Counted from the first letter of the stretch, positions 1 to 12,130 are shown. The stretch is 64,000 bases of DNA from Diadophis punctatus similis (GCA_023053685.1 JALIGW010000002.1:47247278-47311277); one strand, 5' to 3'. The notes: generated by a model from the sequence alone, not told the origin. Program-made: numbers and translations.

Positions 1-68
1 CCACAGAAACTTGATTCATACAAAATGGTAAGCCATGAGTTCCAACTTACAAACCAAAATATCTAGAT

Positions 69-201
69 CACAGATGTCAAACTGGTAGCCCACAAGCTGG
101 ATGCGTCATGCGCAGGCCATGCCCATCTCAGCTCCATGAATGGGAAAAACATCACGAAACATCACATGACATCAACATGATGCCGTGAGTTTGACACCTT
201 G
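69..201. mobile_element. Short non-autonomous hAT-like element (TGTCAAAC family)
   Basis: About 130 bp with imperfect inverted ends (cacagatgtcaaac and gtttgacaccttg). The flanking 8-mers atctagat and gtatagat agree at 6 of 8 positions, as expected for an old hAT target duplication. It shares the interior motif gatgcgtcatg with the copies at 12139 and 26254. No coding capacity. Confidence 0.65.
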
Positions 202-1649
202 GTATAGATGCATCCATCATTTAAAGCCAAAATTAAAGTAACTGCTCTATATTATGATTCAAATTGTAAAAATTAGATCACTAATTCCCTAATGCTTATC
301 TGAGGATAATATTCTCTCCTGACTCCTGTTCTGGCTCATATTCTAAATGATTGCCTCACACATGCTAAGACTTAGTTTTTGTAGGCATTTCTGCCACATG
401 TGTGAATTGTGCTAATGTAACTTTTCATTTTAATGACTTACTTATTAAAACCTTCTAATGCAATCTCTCGCTACCACTTTATCTCCCCACCCCCATTTTT
501 ACAATCAACACTACATACTGTGGAAATAAAGACATAGATATTGACAGAAGGAGTCTACACACCTCTTGGTTATGCAAAGCTTGAATGCTGCAGTCATAGA
601 CCATTATGATGCAGCTATTTCATTATATTCTGAAATGTACTGAGATGGTGTAGAATTATTTATAAAAATACCATCACCTCATTTAAATCCTATGTCCATA
701 TGAGGTCAAAGCAATCTCCAGTAGATGTATATAGCAAAAACATTCCTGCTCAACGTTATACAAAAATGAAGTTATGCTGTTGGTAATTCTTCAGGATTTC
801 TGATGGAGAGGCAGCAAGGAATAAAATCTAGTTCCTGAAAACATGTGTGATTTTGCCTTCATTAAGAATACGGTCAAGAAATGAAGCAATTTCATGGTTC
901 GGGCCTATTATTTGGGTTTTGCATCGATATATCTTTATAACACCAGCTTGATATTTGTAATGTTAATTAAATGCTGACTGCTGTATTGGTTACAGACCAT
1001 AATAAAATCATTCACTTTCATTTTGAAATGTGTGTTTTAATGTTCCATTTCAGCTCTAGTTAATGCCTATGCCTAAACACTATTTGCTGGCAACAAATTG
1101 ACTCATCACCAAATTTCCTTCTCTAACCCCAGCAATTTTGGAATTATCTCCTTCAGTACACATTGATTCACAATACTTGGATCAAAACAAGCAGCAACAC
1201 TTAGAATTGCAAAAGAGCTGCACAAAAATAAGTTTCCCCTTGGGAAATTAATAATGGGCTCTCTTCTCCCTTCATTACAGATGCAGTTTTGATCCTGTAT
1301 TTATTACTTAAGTTATAGAGTGGCATGCCTGATTAAAAGAACCACTGTAAAATCAATGTCTTCTAGTGACAGCATGTCTATAAATGTTCCTTCCTGTATT
1401 AATATGGCTGGATTTAACCAATTTTTCTTATCCTCATATAGCTAATTAGCATGCTCCTTTATTCAGGTACAAAGCACAGTGACACAGTTTTGTAATCTAG
1501 CACCTGTCCCTTTAGCAAAAACAAGGATAGATGATAATACTTAAACTTTTCCTATTTATCCTACAATAATTGATGAGAGGAACAATCCAAGGGAAGGTTG
1601 GGCTTTTGAAAGAAGTCTGCTGTTGTGTTTTTCTGCAGCTTTTTGGATT
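202..1649. other. AT-rich non-coding sequence
   Basis: I see no open frame of substance, no recognisable repeat and no regulatory motif that I can support here. Confidence 0.6.
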
Positions 1650-1775
1650 CTTGGCACCTTCCAGATGCACCATGGACGTCATGCCTCAGAATTCATAGCA
1701 ATGCTCACTTGGGCTAGGGAATTCTTGGACAAAATCTACACATCTGGAGGGCACCCAGACTGGGAAACAAATGAA
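1650..1775. mobile_element. Degenerate hAT element remnant
   Basis: The stretch contains cagaattcatag, gaattcttgg and catctggagggcaccc, which resemble the widespread 'lettered' hAT repeats built around a gaattctgggagttg core. Ends and target duplication are not recoverable. The 68-codon frame over it is accidental. Confidence 0.35.
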
Positions 1776-2190
1776 AAAAATAGATATGGTATCTATGGTA
1801 TCTATTGTAAAACTGGTATCACCCAGTAGAACCAGTTTTCTGATTAGAGTATTAAAGACAGGGGTTGCTGGTGTCCTGGAGTTCTGAAGGAAAGTCAAAG
1901 TGGTAGGGATGCTGTTGTGATCAAGATTAGTTTTGCACATGCATAGATGTTGCCTACACACAAGTGATGAGAACTTTGATCATTTGCAATCACTTTAATA
2001 TTCTGCAGACTCCTATGAATTGAGAAACATTTGGTGACTTCTTATTAAGTTCTTCAGGTCTTCTCAATTGTGTACCTAAACGTTCTACATGACAACTGAA
2101 GCTCGTTTGAGGAAAAAACTGCCCAGCATTTAAAAATTCCAGGAAAGCACTGAAATTAAAATGGTGCGCCGATTCACAAATTAAATTCAT
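1776..2190. other. AT-rich non-coding sequence
   Basis: Nothing recognisable between the hAT remnant and the tail of the minus-strand LINE. Confidence 0.55.
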
Positions 2191-2384
2191 TTATTTTATT
2201 TATTTATTTATTTGGCTTTCTTATATGCCTCCCAACTCCCGAGGGACTCAGGGCGTCGTACAGCACAGGAAAATACAAGAATAACCAATAAACAAAATTT
2301 AAAAACATAATATAAAAATTAAAATTACAATATAAAAACAACCATACAACAACCAGGCATACCCGGGGGAGTGTTCAGCTGGAA

Positions 2385-4118
2385 TTAAGCTCTGCCCCCT
2401 GCCTGCAGGAAAAGCCACGTCTTAACAGCTTTTCGGAAGGCCAGCAGGGTGGGGATGGTTCGGGTCTCTGGAGAAAGTTGGTTCCAGAGCGCGAGGCCTG
2501 CCACAGAGAAGGCCCTCCCCCTAGGGCCCGCCAGCTGACATTGCTTGGTTGACGGGAGCTGGAGGAGGCCAACTCTGTGGGCCCTAAACGGTCAAAGGGA
2601 AGTATGAGGCAGAATGCGGTCCCGGAGATAACCTGGTCCTAAGCCATGAAGGGCTTTAAAGATGATGATCAACACCTTGAATTGGACCCAGAGACAAATG
2701 GGCAACCAATGCAGCTGGCGGAGTATAGGTGTCACATGGGTGTACCTTGGTACACCCACCACAGCACGCGCAGCCACATTTTGTACCAGTTGGAGTCTCC
2801 GGATACTCTTCAAGGGTAGCCCCATGTAGAGCGCATTGCAGTAGTCCAAACGGGAGGTGACAAGGGCGTGAGTGACCGTGAGTAGAGCCTCCTTCTCCAA
2901 GTATGGCCGCAACTGGTGCACGAGGCGAACCTGTGCAAAGGCCCCCCTAGCCACAGCAGTAAGATGATGCTCCAATTTTAGCTGTGGATCTAGGAGGACC
3001 CCCAAGTTGCGGACCTGGTCCGAGGGAGTCAGTTTCACTCCCTCTAGAACCAAGGAGGGATAGTTGTTATAGTCCTTAGGAGGCAATACCCAAAGCCACT
3101 CAGTCTTGTCGGGGTTGAGTCTGAGTCTGTTCCTCCCCATCCAGATCCTAACGTCGTCCAGGCACCGGCACATTACATCAACTGCCACACTGAAGTCAGA
3201 CGGGGTGGTAATGTACAGCTGGGTGTCATCAGCATACTGGTGGAAACACACCCCATGTCTGCGGATGATCTCACCCAGCGGTTTCATGTAAATGTTAAAT
3301 AGGATGGGCGAGAGAACCGACCCCTGAGGCACCCCGCATAACAGGGGCCTAGGGGAGGATCTCTGCCCTCCTGTTAACACCGACTGCATCCTATCGGCAA
3401 GATAAGAGGAGAACCACCGTAAAACGGTGCCTCCCATTCCCAACTCACCGAGACGATGCAGAAGGATACCATGGTCGATGGAATCGAAAGCCGCTGAGAG
3501 GTCAAGTAGCACCAGGATAGAGGAATTTCCCCCATCCCGGGCCCGCCAGAGATCATCTATCAGAGTGACCAAGGCAGTTTCTGTACTGTACCCGCGCCTG
3601 AAACCCGACTGATAGGCATCTAGATGTTCTGTTTCATCCAGGAGTTGCAGAAGTTGAGTAGCCACCACCTTCTCCACAACTTTCCCTAAAAAAGGTAAGT
3701 TGGAGACCGGACGATAGTTCTTCAAGTCAGCTGGATCCAGGGAAGGCTTCTTCAGGAGGGGTCTCACCACCGCAGTTTTTAATGACTGCAGTACGGATCC
3801 CTCCCCCAAAGAAGCAATGACCACCGCCCGGATCCAGCCGCGTGTCACCTCCCTGCTGGCCGAGACCAACCAGGAAGGGCACGGGTCCAATAAACAGGTG
3901 GAGGCCCCCATCGCCCCCACGGCTCTGTCCACATCCTCAGGAGAAACAGGCCCAAACTCCTCCCACAACGGTGGACTAAGACTTGCCCCTGTCAACTCCA
4001 TGGACTCTGCCCAGCCAGAGTCCAGGTTCGACCGGATCCGAGCGACTTTATCCAACAGAAACTCTGCGAATTCCTCAGCTCTACCTTGCAAGTGTTCCTC
4101 GCTCCCCCCCTTTAGCAA
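2385..4118 (-). pseudogene. LINE ORF2, reverse transcriptase and C-terminal part
   Basis: The reverse transcriptase of the same LINE. Motifs seen are NYRPVSNLPFLGK, the motif-A block DLSAAFDSID, GVPQGSVLSP, the catalytic YADD in FHQYADDTQLY, and the CR1/L2-type LDYCNALYMGLP block. The open frame runs 508 codons to a TGA at 2592-2594. Past it the same frame continues with recognisable C-terminal sequence (GRAFSVAGLALWNQLSPET, then AFRKAVKTWLF) to a TAA at 2385-2387, which I take as the natural end. It is out of frame with the endonuclease half; the shift falls in a run of seven C at 4104-4110. Total damage to ORF2 is three in-frame stops and one frameshift, so the copy is dead but not ancient. 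Confidence 0.88.
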
Positions 4119-4368
4119 GGAGGGAGCGAGTCACCCTAAACAAGGCGGCTGGGTGAGAATCTGCGGATGCAATAAGAGCGGAAAAATGGGATCGTTTTGC
4201 CGCCCTTATCGCCACTAAATAAGATCTGATGTAAATTCTTAATAGTGTTCGATCGGATTAGGTCTTGCTGGACCTCCAGCGGCGCTCCAGACGTCTCTTC
4301 TGGCATTTCATCTCCCGGAGCTCCTCGGTAAACCAGGGAGCTTTTTGGGATCCACTGCCATGGAGAGG

Positions 4369-5442
4369 TCACTTAGGCGCAATTCGGTCTAACGCCCCTG
4401 ATGCTGCGGTGTTCCAAGCAGCCACCAGGGAGTCAGCCGAACTGTGTACCAGGGTTTCAGGTATCTCCCCAAGTTCCCTCTGGAATCCTTCCGGCTCCAT
4501 TAGGCGCCTGGGGCGGAACCACCTAGTCGGTCTCGCCTCCCTGCGGGGGAGGAGTGGGGCTGCGAAATCCAACCTCAGTAGGAAATGATCTGACCATGAC
4601 AGAGGGGTGATGACTATGTCCCTTATCTTCAGATCATCTCTCCACTGCCCCGAGAGAAACACTAGATTGAGCGTGTGACCGCCCTCATGAGTCGGACCCT
4701 GGATTACTTGGGTCAGGTCCATGGTTGTCATGGAATCCATAAACTCCTGAGCTATCCCAGAGGTTTCGCCAGCAGAAGGCAAGTTGAAGTCCCCCAGCAC
4801 CATAAGCCTAGGGAACTCAACTGCCAAGCCGGCTACTGCCTCGAGCAGCTCAGGCAGGGCCTTACCTACGTAGCTGGGAGGCAGGTACGTTAAGAAAAGG
4901 CCCACCTGTACCCCTAAGTCCAACTTCAGAAGGAGCGTCTCACACCCAACAATCTCCGGGGCAGGGATCCTACGAGGATGCAGGTTCCCGCGCGTTATTA
5001 TTGCCACTCCTCCCCCACTTCCCTGGGGTCGGGAATGATGCTGCACTGAGAACCCGTCTGGGCATATCTCAGAGAGGGCAACTCCCCCCTCTTGGCCCAG
5101 CCAGGTCTCAGTTACACAAACCAGGTCAGCCCCCTCTTCTGTGATTAGATCACATATCAGGGGGGCTTTGTTGGTGATTGACCTGGCGTTAAGCAGCAGC
5201 ATCCTGAGCCCAGGGCCCTGAACAACCTGGTTACCAGGTACCCGGGGTGAGCACGATGGAACCACATCGGAGGGGCCGGAACAAGGGATCGCTTGTACAC
5301 AGCGAGGTCTTATTCCCCGAGAGTGGCCCACCCCTCTGCTCCCGCCATACCTGCCTCTTCCCATTATGACCGAGATGTTCTGGCTCTCATCCCTGCCAGA
5401 GACCCCCTCCCCTCCCCCGCTGGTCCCCCTCCCATCCTGCAT
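4369..5442 (-). pseudogene. LINE ORF2, N-terminal apurinic-type endonuclease part
   Basis: 357 codons of the endonuclease/exonuclease/phosphatase-fold domain that nicks target DNA for target-primed reverse transcription. Visible catalytic motifs in order are NARS, ETW (catalytic Glu), GDFN and SDH. The motif usually written LDLVF reads LNLVF here, an Asp-to-Asn change that could lower activity. The frame ends at a TGA (4369-4371), but homology continues in the same frame beyond it (APWFTEELREMKCQK), so this is a premature stop, probably from decay of a CGA codon. A second in-frame stop (TAA, 4258-4260) follows. The start at 5442 is the first usable Met; the true start could lie in the truncated part. 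Confidence 0.85.
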
Positions 5443-5484
5443 CTATCAAATAAGCTGCACCTAATAGACAATCATATTTAGTGG

Positions 5485-6115
5485 GGCAACTACTTGAATT
5501 TTTTTTTTTTGCTTCTGCAGTCAAACATAATTTCTGCCCCATATTCTTTTCTCCATTGTAAATCCATTTTATAGCTCACATCTGGTTATACTAGGACAAA
5601 TGAAGCAGAAAACAGAGGAAAAGTGATATGTCACTAGCCTCAATCATGTAGATATGGCTAGCAATTTCCAATCACTAGGTATGAAATATGCATCATTTTA
5701 CATTTCTAACATAAACTCAAGGCCATCAACACTTTTCAGACATTAGAAGAACATAAATCCTCTTTCAAAAGAGGACAGTTCAACACATGTTCAAGATAAT
5801 TAAGCCTCTCCACAATTGCCTATTTCCTTCAACATGGAATCTATATTTTACTAGTATGTACAAAGGAGTTTTCTCCCCTTTTAATTACCAATCCTGAAGC
5901 ACGGGATTGCAAGGAAATTCATATATTGATCCAGACTGAACCTCAAAAATAACAACCTATTAAGAGTTATACCCTGTCTCAGTAATGTAATGTATGGATT
6001 ATACCTTTAAGAAATAGGGATAAAAGCATTTATAAATAAAACATTTATGTAAATAAAGTTTAGAAGCAAAGCATACTTGTGCAACTTCCTACTTGCATAT
6101 ATCTTCATTTGTAAA
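5485..6115. other. AT-rich non-coding sequence
   Basis: Starts with a short poly-T. At 6062-6090 and 6193-6240 the words aagtatgc and cttcctacttgcat recur in inverted orientation around the CA/TG microsatellite, forming a weak hairpin. No gene seen. Confidence 0.5.
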
Positions 6116-6172
6116 ACACACACACATATACATACACACACACACACGTGTGTGTGTGTGTGTGTGTGTGTT
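6116..6172. repeat. (CA)n(TG)n palindromic microsatellite
   Basis: An alternating CA run joins directly to a TG run at cacacacgtgtgtg, making a self-complementary dinucleotide block. It sits inside a larger inverted repeat (acttcctacttgcat near 6083 versus atgcaagtaggaagt near 6192). Confidence 0.9.
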
Positions 6173-6289
6173 GCTAGGAGAGAGGGGGGGGTATGCAAGT
6201 AGGAAGTTGCACAAGTATGCTAAATTTGCTTCTAAACTTTGTTTTTTTTTTAAAGAAATAAAATTGCAAATTTGACCATACAAACAATG

Positions 6290-6884
6290 ACAAGATGCCC
6301 TCTATCTGGGAAACATTGTTTTCATACAGAATAATCATAGATTTAAATCTCAATTCAGGAGACAGTCAGTTGCATGATAAATACTTACCCTTATAGAGAA
6401 TTAATTAATAATCATATGGGTACTCAGTTTTGTAATGATCAGTTTCAAATGCTGAAATATAGCAGTAGAAACAGCTGTTTAAGTAAATGATGGAATTGTT
6501 CTTCAAACTGCAAAGTGCTTTGGAACTATAAATCAAACCTAAAGTGGTTTTGAAGCAAAAAAAATTGAACAAGACTCATTATGATCATACTCACAGTTCT
6601 TTAAATTAATCAAAAGAAAACATAACTTTGCAATACAAAACACAGGCAGTAATGCTTATGTTTATTGTCCTGCTTATCCCAAACTTTGTAAGTTGGCAAC
6701 AAGCTTTATTTGGCTAGTGAATAGGGCAAATTGGTCTTCTTCAACTGAATCTAATGGCTTGGGTTCTAACTTGACCCAATATGAATGAAAGGTATATTGC
6801 AAAGAAAGAAAGAATCTATTTCTTAGTAAAAGAACTTTTCTATGAGTGCACCTTTTTAATGAGATATCCAGTAGGATTTGGGGG
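6290..6884. other. AT-rich non-coding sequence
   Basis: No recognisable feature. Confidence 0.5.
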
Positions 6885-7010
6885 CATCCAAATCTCAGGC
6901 TCTTCTATAAGTTCCTGGCACTCATCAGGTAGTAACCTAACAATATGCATGCAAGGTTTAAAGGTGATAATCAGCACTTTGAATGAATCACATAGTGGTA
7001 TCACATGCTA
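6885..7010 (-). mobile_element. Degenerate CR1/L2-group LINE fragment
   Basis: The stretch ggtttaaaggtgataatcag then cactttgaat parallels the minus-strand LINE around 2645 (ggctttaaagatgatgatca then acaccttgaat). Highly diverged and with no usable frame. Confidence 0.4.
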
Positions 7011-7248
7011 ATACTGTAGTATGCTTAATTTTGCATGTGTTGCTGAATCCTGGATTAGCTAACAAAACCAAAAATTTAACTTTAATATATAAAACTGAAA
7101 ATTAATGTGGAGAATTTCTTTGCCCCTTTTCTTCTTTTGTTCACCAAAGACAAAGAAGGTATCATTCTTTCCTGTTTCAGCACAGGTTTGAGCTCCCTTT
7201 TCCAGTAGCATATACCTCCAGAACGTGTTCTTACCTAACACTAACATA

Positions 7249-7750
7249 CCATATTTTTTGGACTATAAGACGCACTGGTGTATAAGATGCACCAAGATTT
7301 TGAAGAGGTAAATAAGAAACAAAAAGGTTTTTGTCCTTTCCAGCCCCCAAGAGCATTCTGCAGGCCTCCCAAACCCTCTGCGTGCTCCATTTTTTGCAAA
7401 AATGGGCCCATTTTTGCAAAAAATGGGGTGAGCAGAGAGTTTGGGAGGCCTGCAGAGGGCTTCTGGGGGCTGGGGGAAGGCAAAAACGCCCCCATTTTTG
7501 CAAAAATTGGCCAGTTTTTTGCAAAAATTGGGGCATTTTTGCCTTTCCCAGCCCCCAGAAGCCCTCTGCAGGCCTCCCAAACTCTCTGCGCACCCCGTTT
7601 TTGCAAAAAACAAGTCCATTTTTCGCAAAAATGGGATGCGGGGGCGGGGCTTCAGGAAGCCAAAAATGGCTGCATTTGGTGTATAAGACACACCAACATT
7701 TCCACCCTCTTTTAGGGGGGGAAGGTGAGTCTTATACTCCAAAAATACGG
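7249..7750. mobile_element. Non-autonomous TIR element with TA target duplication
   Basis: Terminal inverted repeats of about 26 bp (ccatattttttggactataa at the left; mirrored by tatactccaaaaatacgg at the right) are flanked by TA dinucleotides, as in Tc1/mariner-type elements. The interior is GC-rich and itself self-complementary: gcaggcctcccaaa and tttgggaggcctgc, and cttctgggggctggggg and its complement, occur in both orientations. The many overlapping frames here on both strands are by-products of those repeats. The superfamily is inferred from the TA duplication only. Confidence 0.75.
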
Positions 7751-8057
7751 TAACCTGATTGGTTAATTTTTGACTTAATAGATGAATAAATAAAAATCTA
7801 CTAGACCAACTTCAGGGGGGGCTTCAATTTTTTTTCAATTTTTTTACTGACATTGGAGATTTATTTATATATGTACGGTACTTTATAACATTGGGTTTTC
7901 TCCCCTTTTTTATCATAGACTATTAAACTCTTCAAACTTCCAAAAACCAGCATGTGAGGAAAAGATGAGCTGGGCTAAAAATTGTCCTTCTGCACTTGAA
8001 AGGGATTGTGCTGAAATTTCTTGTCTGCATTTCCGAAAGTCTAGTTTTGTGCTAGAG
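7751..8057. other. Non-coding sequence with T-runs
   Basis: Contains gttcaatttttttt-like duplicated T-runs near 7830-7850. No gene seen. Confidence 0.45.
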
Positions 8058-8163
8058 CAGAGGTCTTCAAACTTGGCAACTTTAAGACCTGTGGACTTCA
8101 ACTCCCAGAATTCAGGAAGTTGAAGTCCACAAGTCTTAAAGTTGCCAAGTTTGAGGACCCCTG
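8058..8163. mobile_element. Palindromic hAT mini-element (TTCAAACTTGG family)
   Basis: 106 bp, almost entirely inverted repeat: cagaggtcttcaaacttggc at the left and gccaagtttgaggacccctg at the right. Flanks are tgctagag and tgctagaa (7 of 8 identical), the 8-bp duplication expected for hAT transposition. Relatives occur at 17181, 27024 and 36440. Confidence 0.88.
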
Positions 8164-8604
8164 TGCTAGAACAAAGCAACCAGCCCAGATGTCTACCACT
8201 CCACTTGATTCCACCCCACTGCAGGGGTTCTGCACCACACAACTCCCTTGGCTGTACTGGAGGGCAGCGCAGCACTCCTAGCCTACTGAAAAAGCTGCAG
8301 AAGAGAAGGCAGACCAGAATCAGACCAGATTAGATCCACCTTGCTTACTTCCATGCCAGTGTTCCCTAGACAACCAATCAGTCACGCCTGACTTTTAGAA
8401 GGATGCAAATACAGCTTAGCTGGCTAATTTAGCTGCACCATTGCTTTTTCAAGGATGTGAGTGTATCCATAGCTTTCCTGAGATCTGCCCATCTCACCTC
8501 ACCTCAGCCAAGCTTTCCTTATAAAAATGCTGACTTGAGGGAGAAATGTGGGCAAACAGGAGAAAATACAAGATTGCAAAATTACAAGGAAGCGGGGAAA
8601 ACTT

Positions 8605-9020
8605 TCAGAATATATTTATTTATTTATTTATTTATTTATATTTTGTCAAGTATGTATTGGTAATATACATAGATATAACACTGTTTATATACATAAGATG
8701 GGTACTGATAAGAGGGAACATTAGGACAGGGATGGTAGGTGCGCTTATGCACGCCCCTTACTGACCTCTTAGGAATTGGGTGAGGTCAACAGTGGACAGT
8801 CTAAGGGTAAAGTTTTGGGGGTTTGGTGATGAAACCACAAAGTCAGGTAGTGAGTTCCAGGCATTAACCACTCTGATGCTAAAGTCGTATTTTCTACAGT
8901 CAAGTTTGGAGCGGTTCACTTTGAGTTTGTATCTGTTGTGTGCTTGTGTATTGTTGTGGTTGAAGCTGAAGTAGTCATTGACAGGGAAAAAGCTATGACT
9001 GCTGCAAGACAGCAAGACCT
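8605..9020 (-). mobile_element. LINE 3' end, family uncertain
   Basis: Minus-strand 85-codon frame (8758-9015) containing YKLKVNRSKLDCRKYDFSIR, then VVNAWNSLPDFVV, typical of the extreme C-terminus of non-LTR reverse transcriptases. A 3' UTR follows, then an (AAAT)n-like tail at about 8608-8642. The copy is strongly 5'-truncated. The WNSLP block fits the CR1/L2 group but I cannot name the family. Confidence 0.65.
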
Positions 9021-9029
9021 AAATATCCA

Positions 9030-10770
9030 TCTGCCAGGGCAACAGCTATAGGAGCAGCAACACTGCTTATAACTCTGCATGGAGCCTTGTATGATATGCA
9101 GCAGCCACTCTCCTTATAGCATTCTCGGAGCTTGACTTTTGGAAGGAATAAGCACTGGAGATTATCAGGAACCCTGAAGGCGGCAAGCTGGGGGAAAGGG
9201 TCATCCACACCTAAGCTGCACCTAAAGCAAAAATTGACAGGTAAGCCTGCTGGAAGTCAAAGACTGGCCCCTACATTGACTTCTGAAAAGGAAAGTTCAA
9301 ATAAGCCAATCCCAAGGACTCAGTTACTCTGCCAAACCAGCTAATTGTAGCTGGAAGGTTGGAGTTAAATAATCATTTTATTCTGAAGTCTATTCAGAAT
9401 AAAATATACCCACAAGAGGCAATGGAGAAAAGAGTGGTAGACAGTTATGTTGGGGGAAATTAGAAGAAGCTTTTTTAAAAAAATTGGTTCAAAGCTTCCA
9501 ATCAGTCTGTTGTGTATCCATAGTCACAGCCAAAAGATCCCCTTTCACATTCCTCATCCGGCTGCATTTACACCATGTGTGACATAATCTAGGTGCCAGA
9601 TTATAATTATCATTCCATGTTGTGGTCTCCTACCTTATTACTATTCAGTGATCCATAGTGATATTTAATAATCATTATTAACCGCAATACATGGACTAGC
9701 TACCTGGAGATTTCATGAGATGCAACCCAGCTATCTAAAGAGCATCAAATTAGGAAAGGTTGGCTGACGGCCGGTAAACATAATTAACAGTATGGCATGG
9801 GACTTGTCTCTAGATGCAATGGAGTTTGCTACTGCTTTCCTTTTTATTATTTGAAGTTAATGTGAAATGAGAAAACACCAATGGAGTTTGTGTGCATGTA
9901 CAGTATATACAGAACTTGATAAGATTAACTCTGGCAGAACAATGCATGGTCCCTGGAGGCTGCAATTATACTGTAGATGTTATACAAGCATGAGATTGTA
10001 ACACAGAAACACTTTCACTGGTAGCCATAAAAAATGCATTCTCAAAAAGCTGGACAAGGAACATAAGACCATCCCAGACAGATTAAGGCAAGAATGAGTT
10101 TCTTCTACAAGTAGAATATATCTTTTTTTTTCTTTAGCTCAGTAGCTGGAAGAAAGACAGTCAATCATACCATTTTAAAGCTAGCTCACTGATCAGTCAA
10201 GATACACAAGTGGCCTCACTCTTCTGCTCAAGGATCCTCCATTTACTATACAAGATGAAATTCCACTGAGACGAAATAAACTGCTATAACTAAAAACCGC
10301 TATAGAGGATATAAACCACTATAACTAAATATTTCCCTAATCTGCTTCTGTACCTATCTATCAATAGCCCAGTTTGTGTTTAGCTAGACATCAGGCCTAA
10401 ATATTGCAATGTTTTTAATGAGTCATTTGGTTATTGCTGAACCATGTCTAGTAGATGCTCTTCACACTATCACCTCTTACTGGGTTTTTTTTTTCCCTGC
10501 AGATTTTTCATCCTTGTCATCAAAGGTATCTTTAAAATCAAATATGCTTTTCTTTTGTAGAACACCTTGCTTTCGCATTCTTCTGTTGCAGGAAAGAAGT
10601 GGCCAATCACCTTTCTTCCTGTGGGAAGAAAAAAATAGAAATCAAAATCAATCTGTTTCCCTATTGCTTCAGAATGGCAGTGCTATAACTAGTGGGAAAA
10701 GGAAAAGAATGCCTCTGGGTTAAGGTAAAAAGAAAATGGGGGGGGGCAATGAAGACATCCATGTACAGGC
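9030..10770. other. Non-coding sequence, no feature recognised
   Basis: About 1.7 kb with only short chance frames. No splice-flanked exon, repeat family or RNA gene that I can support. Confidence 0.5.
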
Positions 10771-10778
10771 ATGTACAG

Positions 10779-11012
10779 CAGTGGTGGGATTAAAAAAAAT
10801 TACTACCAGTTCTGTGGGCGTGGCTTGGTAGGCTTAGCATGGGAAGGATACTGCAAAATCCCCACTCCCTCCCAATCAGCTGGGACTCGGGAGGCAGAGA
10901 ATAGATGGGGGTGGGGCCAGTCAGAGGTGGTATTTACCGGTTCTCCGAACTACTCAAAATTTCTGCTACCAGTTCTCCAGATCTGGTCAGAACCTGCTGA
11001 ATACCACCTCTG
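10779..11012. mobile_element. Non-autonomous hAT element (CAGTGGTGGGATT family)
   Basis: Ends are cagtggtgggatt and aataccacctctg. The interior carries gtgggcgtggcttggtagg, ggatactgcaaaatcc and a right-hand block ctaccagttctccag. It shares most of its length with 61229-61539. Flanking 8-mers (atgtacag and atatacct) are only partly alike, so the target duplication is decayed. Confidence 0.8.
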
Positions 11013-11489
11013 ATATACCTGCATGTAAGAAAGAAAAGGCATAGGGTAGAAAGTCAGTAAGAAGAATCAGGAAAAGGTAGAATGTCATTGGTAGAATGGC
11101 CCAAATAGGAAGAGTTAGCCAGCAAGGTTTGTTTCCTTTTTTCCCAGATGGGAAAGGCAAGAAGCAAGAAACCACTAACTTGCAGTGATCATAGTATCAA
11201 TGCCTGGCCAATTCTGTTGTCATCCAACCAACTTCATCTGAACTGGAATTTCTGAAGTTCACTTTAAAAATAGCTGGGGCCAATAGAAGAAACAAGCAAC
11301 TTACAAGACTGCAGTGTGAAATCTGCTTCTGCCTTCCAGGAATTGTTGTCAACCACTGCAGAAGATACAATAAGAGATGACTTCAGATCTACCATCAAAG
11401 AACTTAATGAGATCAGTATTTCCTTGGTGATGACCTTGATATTTTCTCAATCAGATTTAGTCTGCATACTTAATCTTTTTATCTTTTAT
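11013..11489. other. Non-coding sequence
   Basis: No feature recognised. Confidence 0.45.
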
Positions 11490-11722
11490 CTGCATGCGCA
11501 GTGCCAAAAAAATAAAAAAATCCCCCCCAAAAGCCAAAAACAAGATGGCAACGCATGTGCAGTGCCAGAAACTAAAAAAAAAATCCAAAAAAATCCAAAA
11601 AAAGATGGCGGTGCCCATGGACCAGCACCAACCAAACCAGTTCCGTGGTGTCATCATAACATCACCAGTGGTTTGCTACCGGTTCGGGCAAACCGGTCTG
11701 AACCGGGAGGAATCCACCTCTG
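11490..11722. mobile_element. hAT element, right-hand part
   Basis: Interior with atgcgcagtgcc repeated twice and (aaaaatcc)-like runs, then a typical right end ctaccggttcgggcaaaccg followed by ggaatccacctctg. The left terminus is not recognisable, so I place the start approximately. Confidence 0.6.
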
Positions 11723-12130
11723 CTGTATTTGTAATTTGTCAAGAAGCCTAAATATAAAGTATTCATGTTTCAGTTTGTCTCATTTCAGTTTAGGCATAGT
11801 AATGTGTCCTATATTTTTAGAGAGGAAGACAGATACTGAAGAAATTTATTTAGTTTCTCTAGGATCTCCCTGTATCTGGTCATCTTCCAGCTTAATCACA
11901 TTCTTCATTCTTTTCCTGCTTCTAAATAGAAACACATTTTTGTTATTCAGCAAAAAAATGTTCAAATTTGAGGTTTCTTTTCTTCTGTAAACATATTTGG
12001 TTTACATTCCTCTTTGTTCTCATTTGAGGAAAATATCCATTTTGTAATAGAAGCCTTCCTTCTCTATTTTTCTTTGAAAACACTAGTTAATTGTGTAAAT
12101 GTCTGAAACAATCAGTAAAATATATCTATG
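11723..12130. other. AT-rich non-coding sequence
   Basis: No feature recognised. Confidence 0.45.

Larger units (their letters stand above)
2192..5470 (-). mobile_element. Near full-length CR1/L2-group LINE
   Basis: A non-LTR retrotransposon on the minus strand. Read on that strand it holds an endonuclease frame (from 5442), a reverse transcriptase frame, a 3' UTR of roughly 170 bp and an (AAAT)n tail at about 2192-2213. The last conserved stretch before the tail, gccctgagtccctcgggag, recurs at 40390 on the plus strand, so the two are one family. ORF1 is absent, so the copy is probably 5'-truncated at about 5450-5480. I could not define a target-site duplication. CR1-L3 is my best subfamily guess. 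Confidence 0.85.

Noticed and set aside
3817..4218. 133-codon plus-strand frame
   Set aside because: Antisense of the CR1/L2 LINE ORF2.
7231..7753. Six overlapping 80-160 codon frames on both strands
   Set aside because: All lie within an inverted-repeat transposon; similar peptides in both strands follow from its palindromic interior.
11316..11990. 224-codon plus-strand frame
   Set aside because: It crosses a hAT remnant and AT-rich DNA, has poly-Lys runs from A-tracts, and shows no domain.
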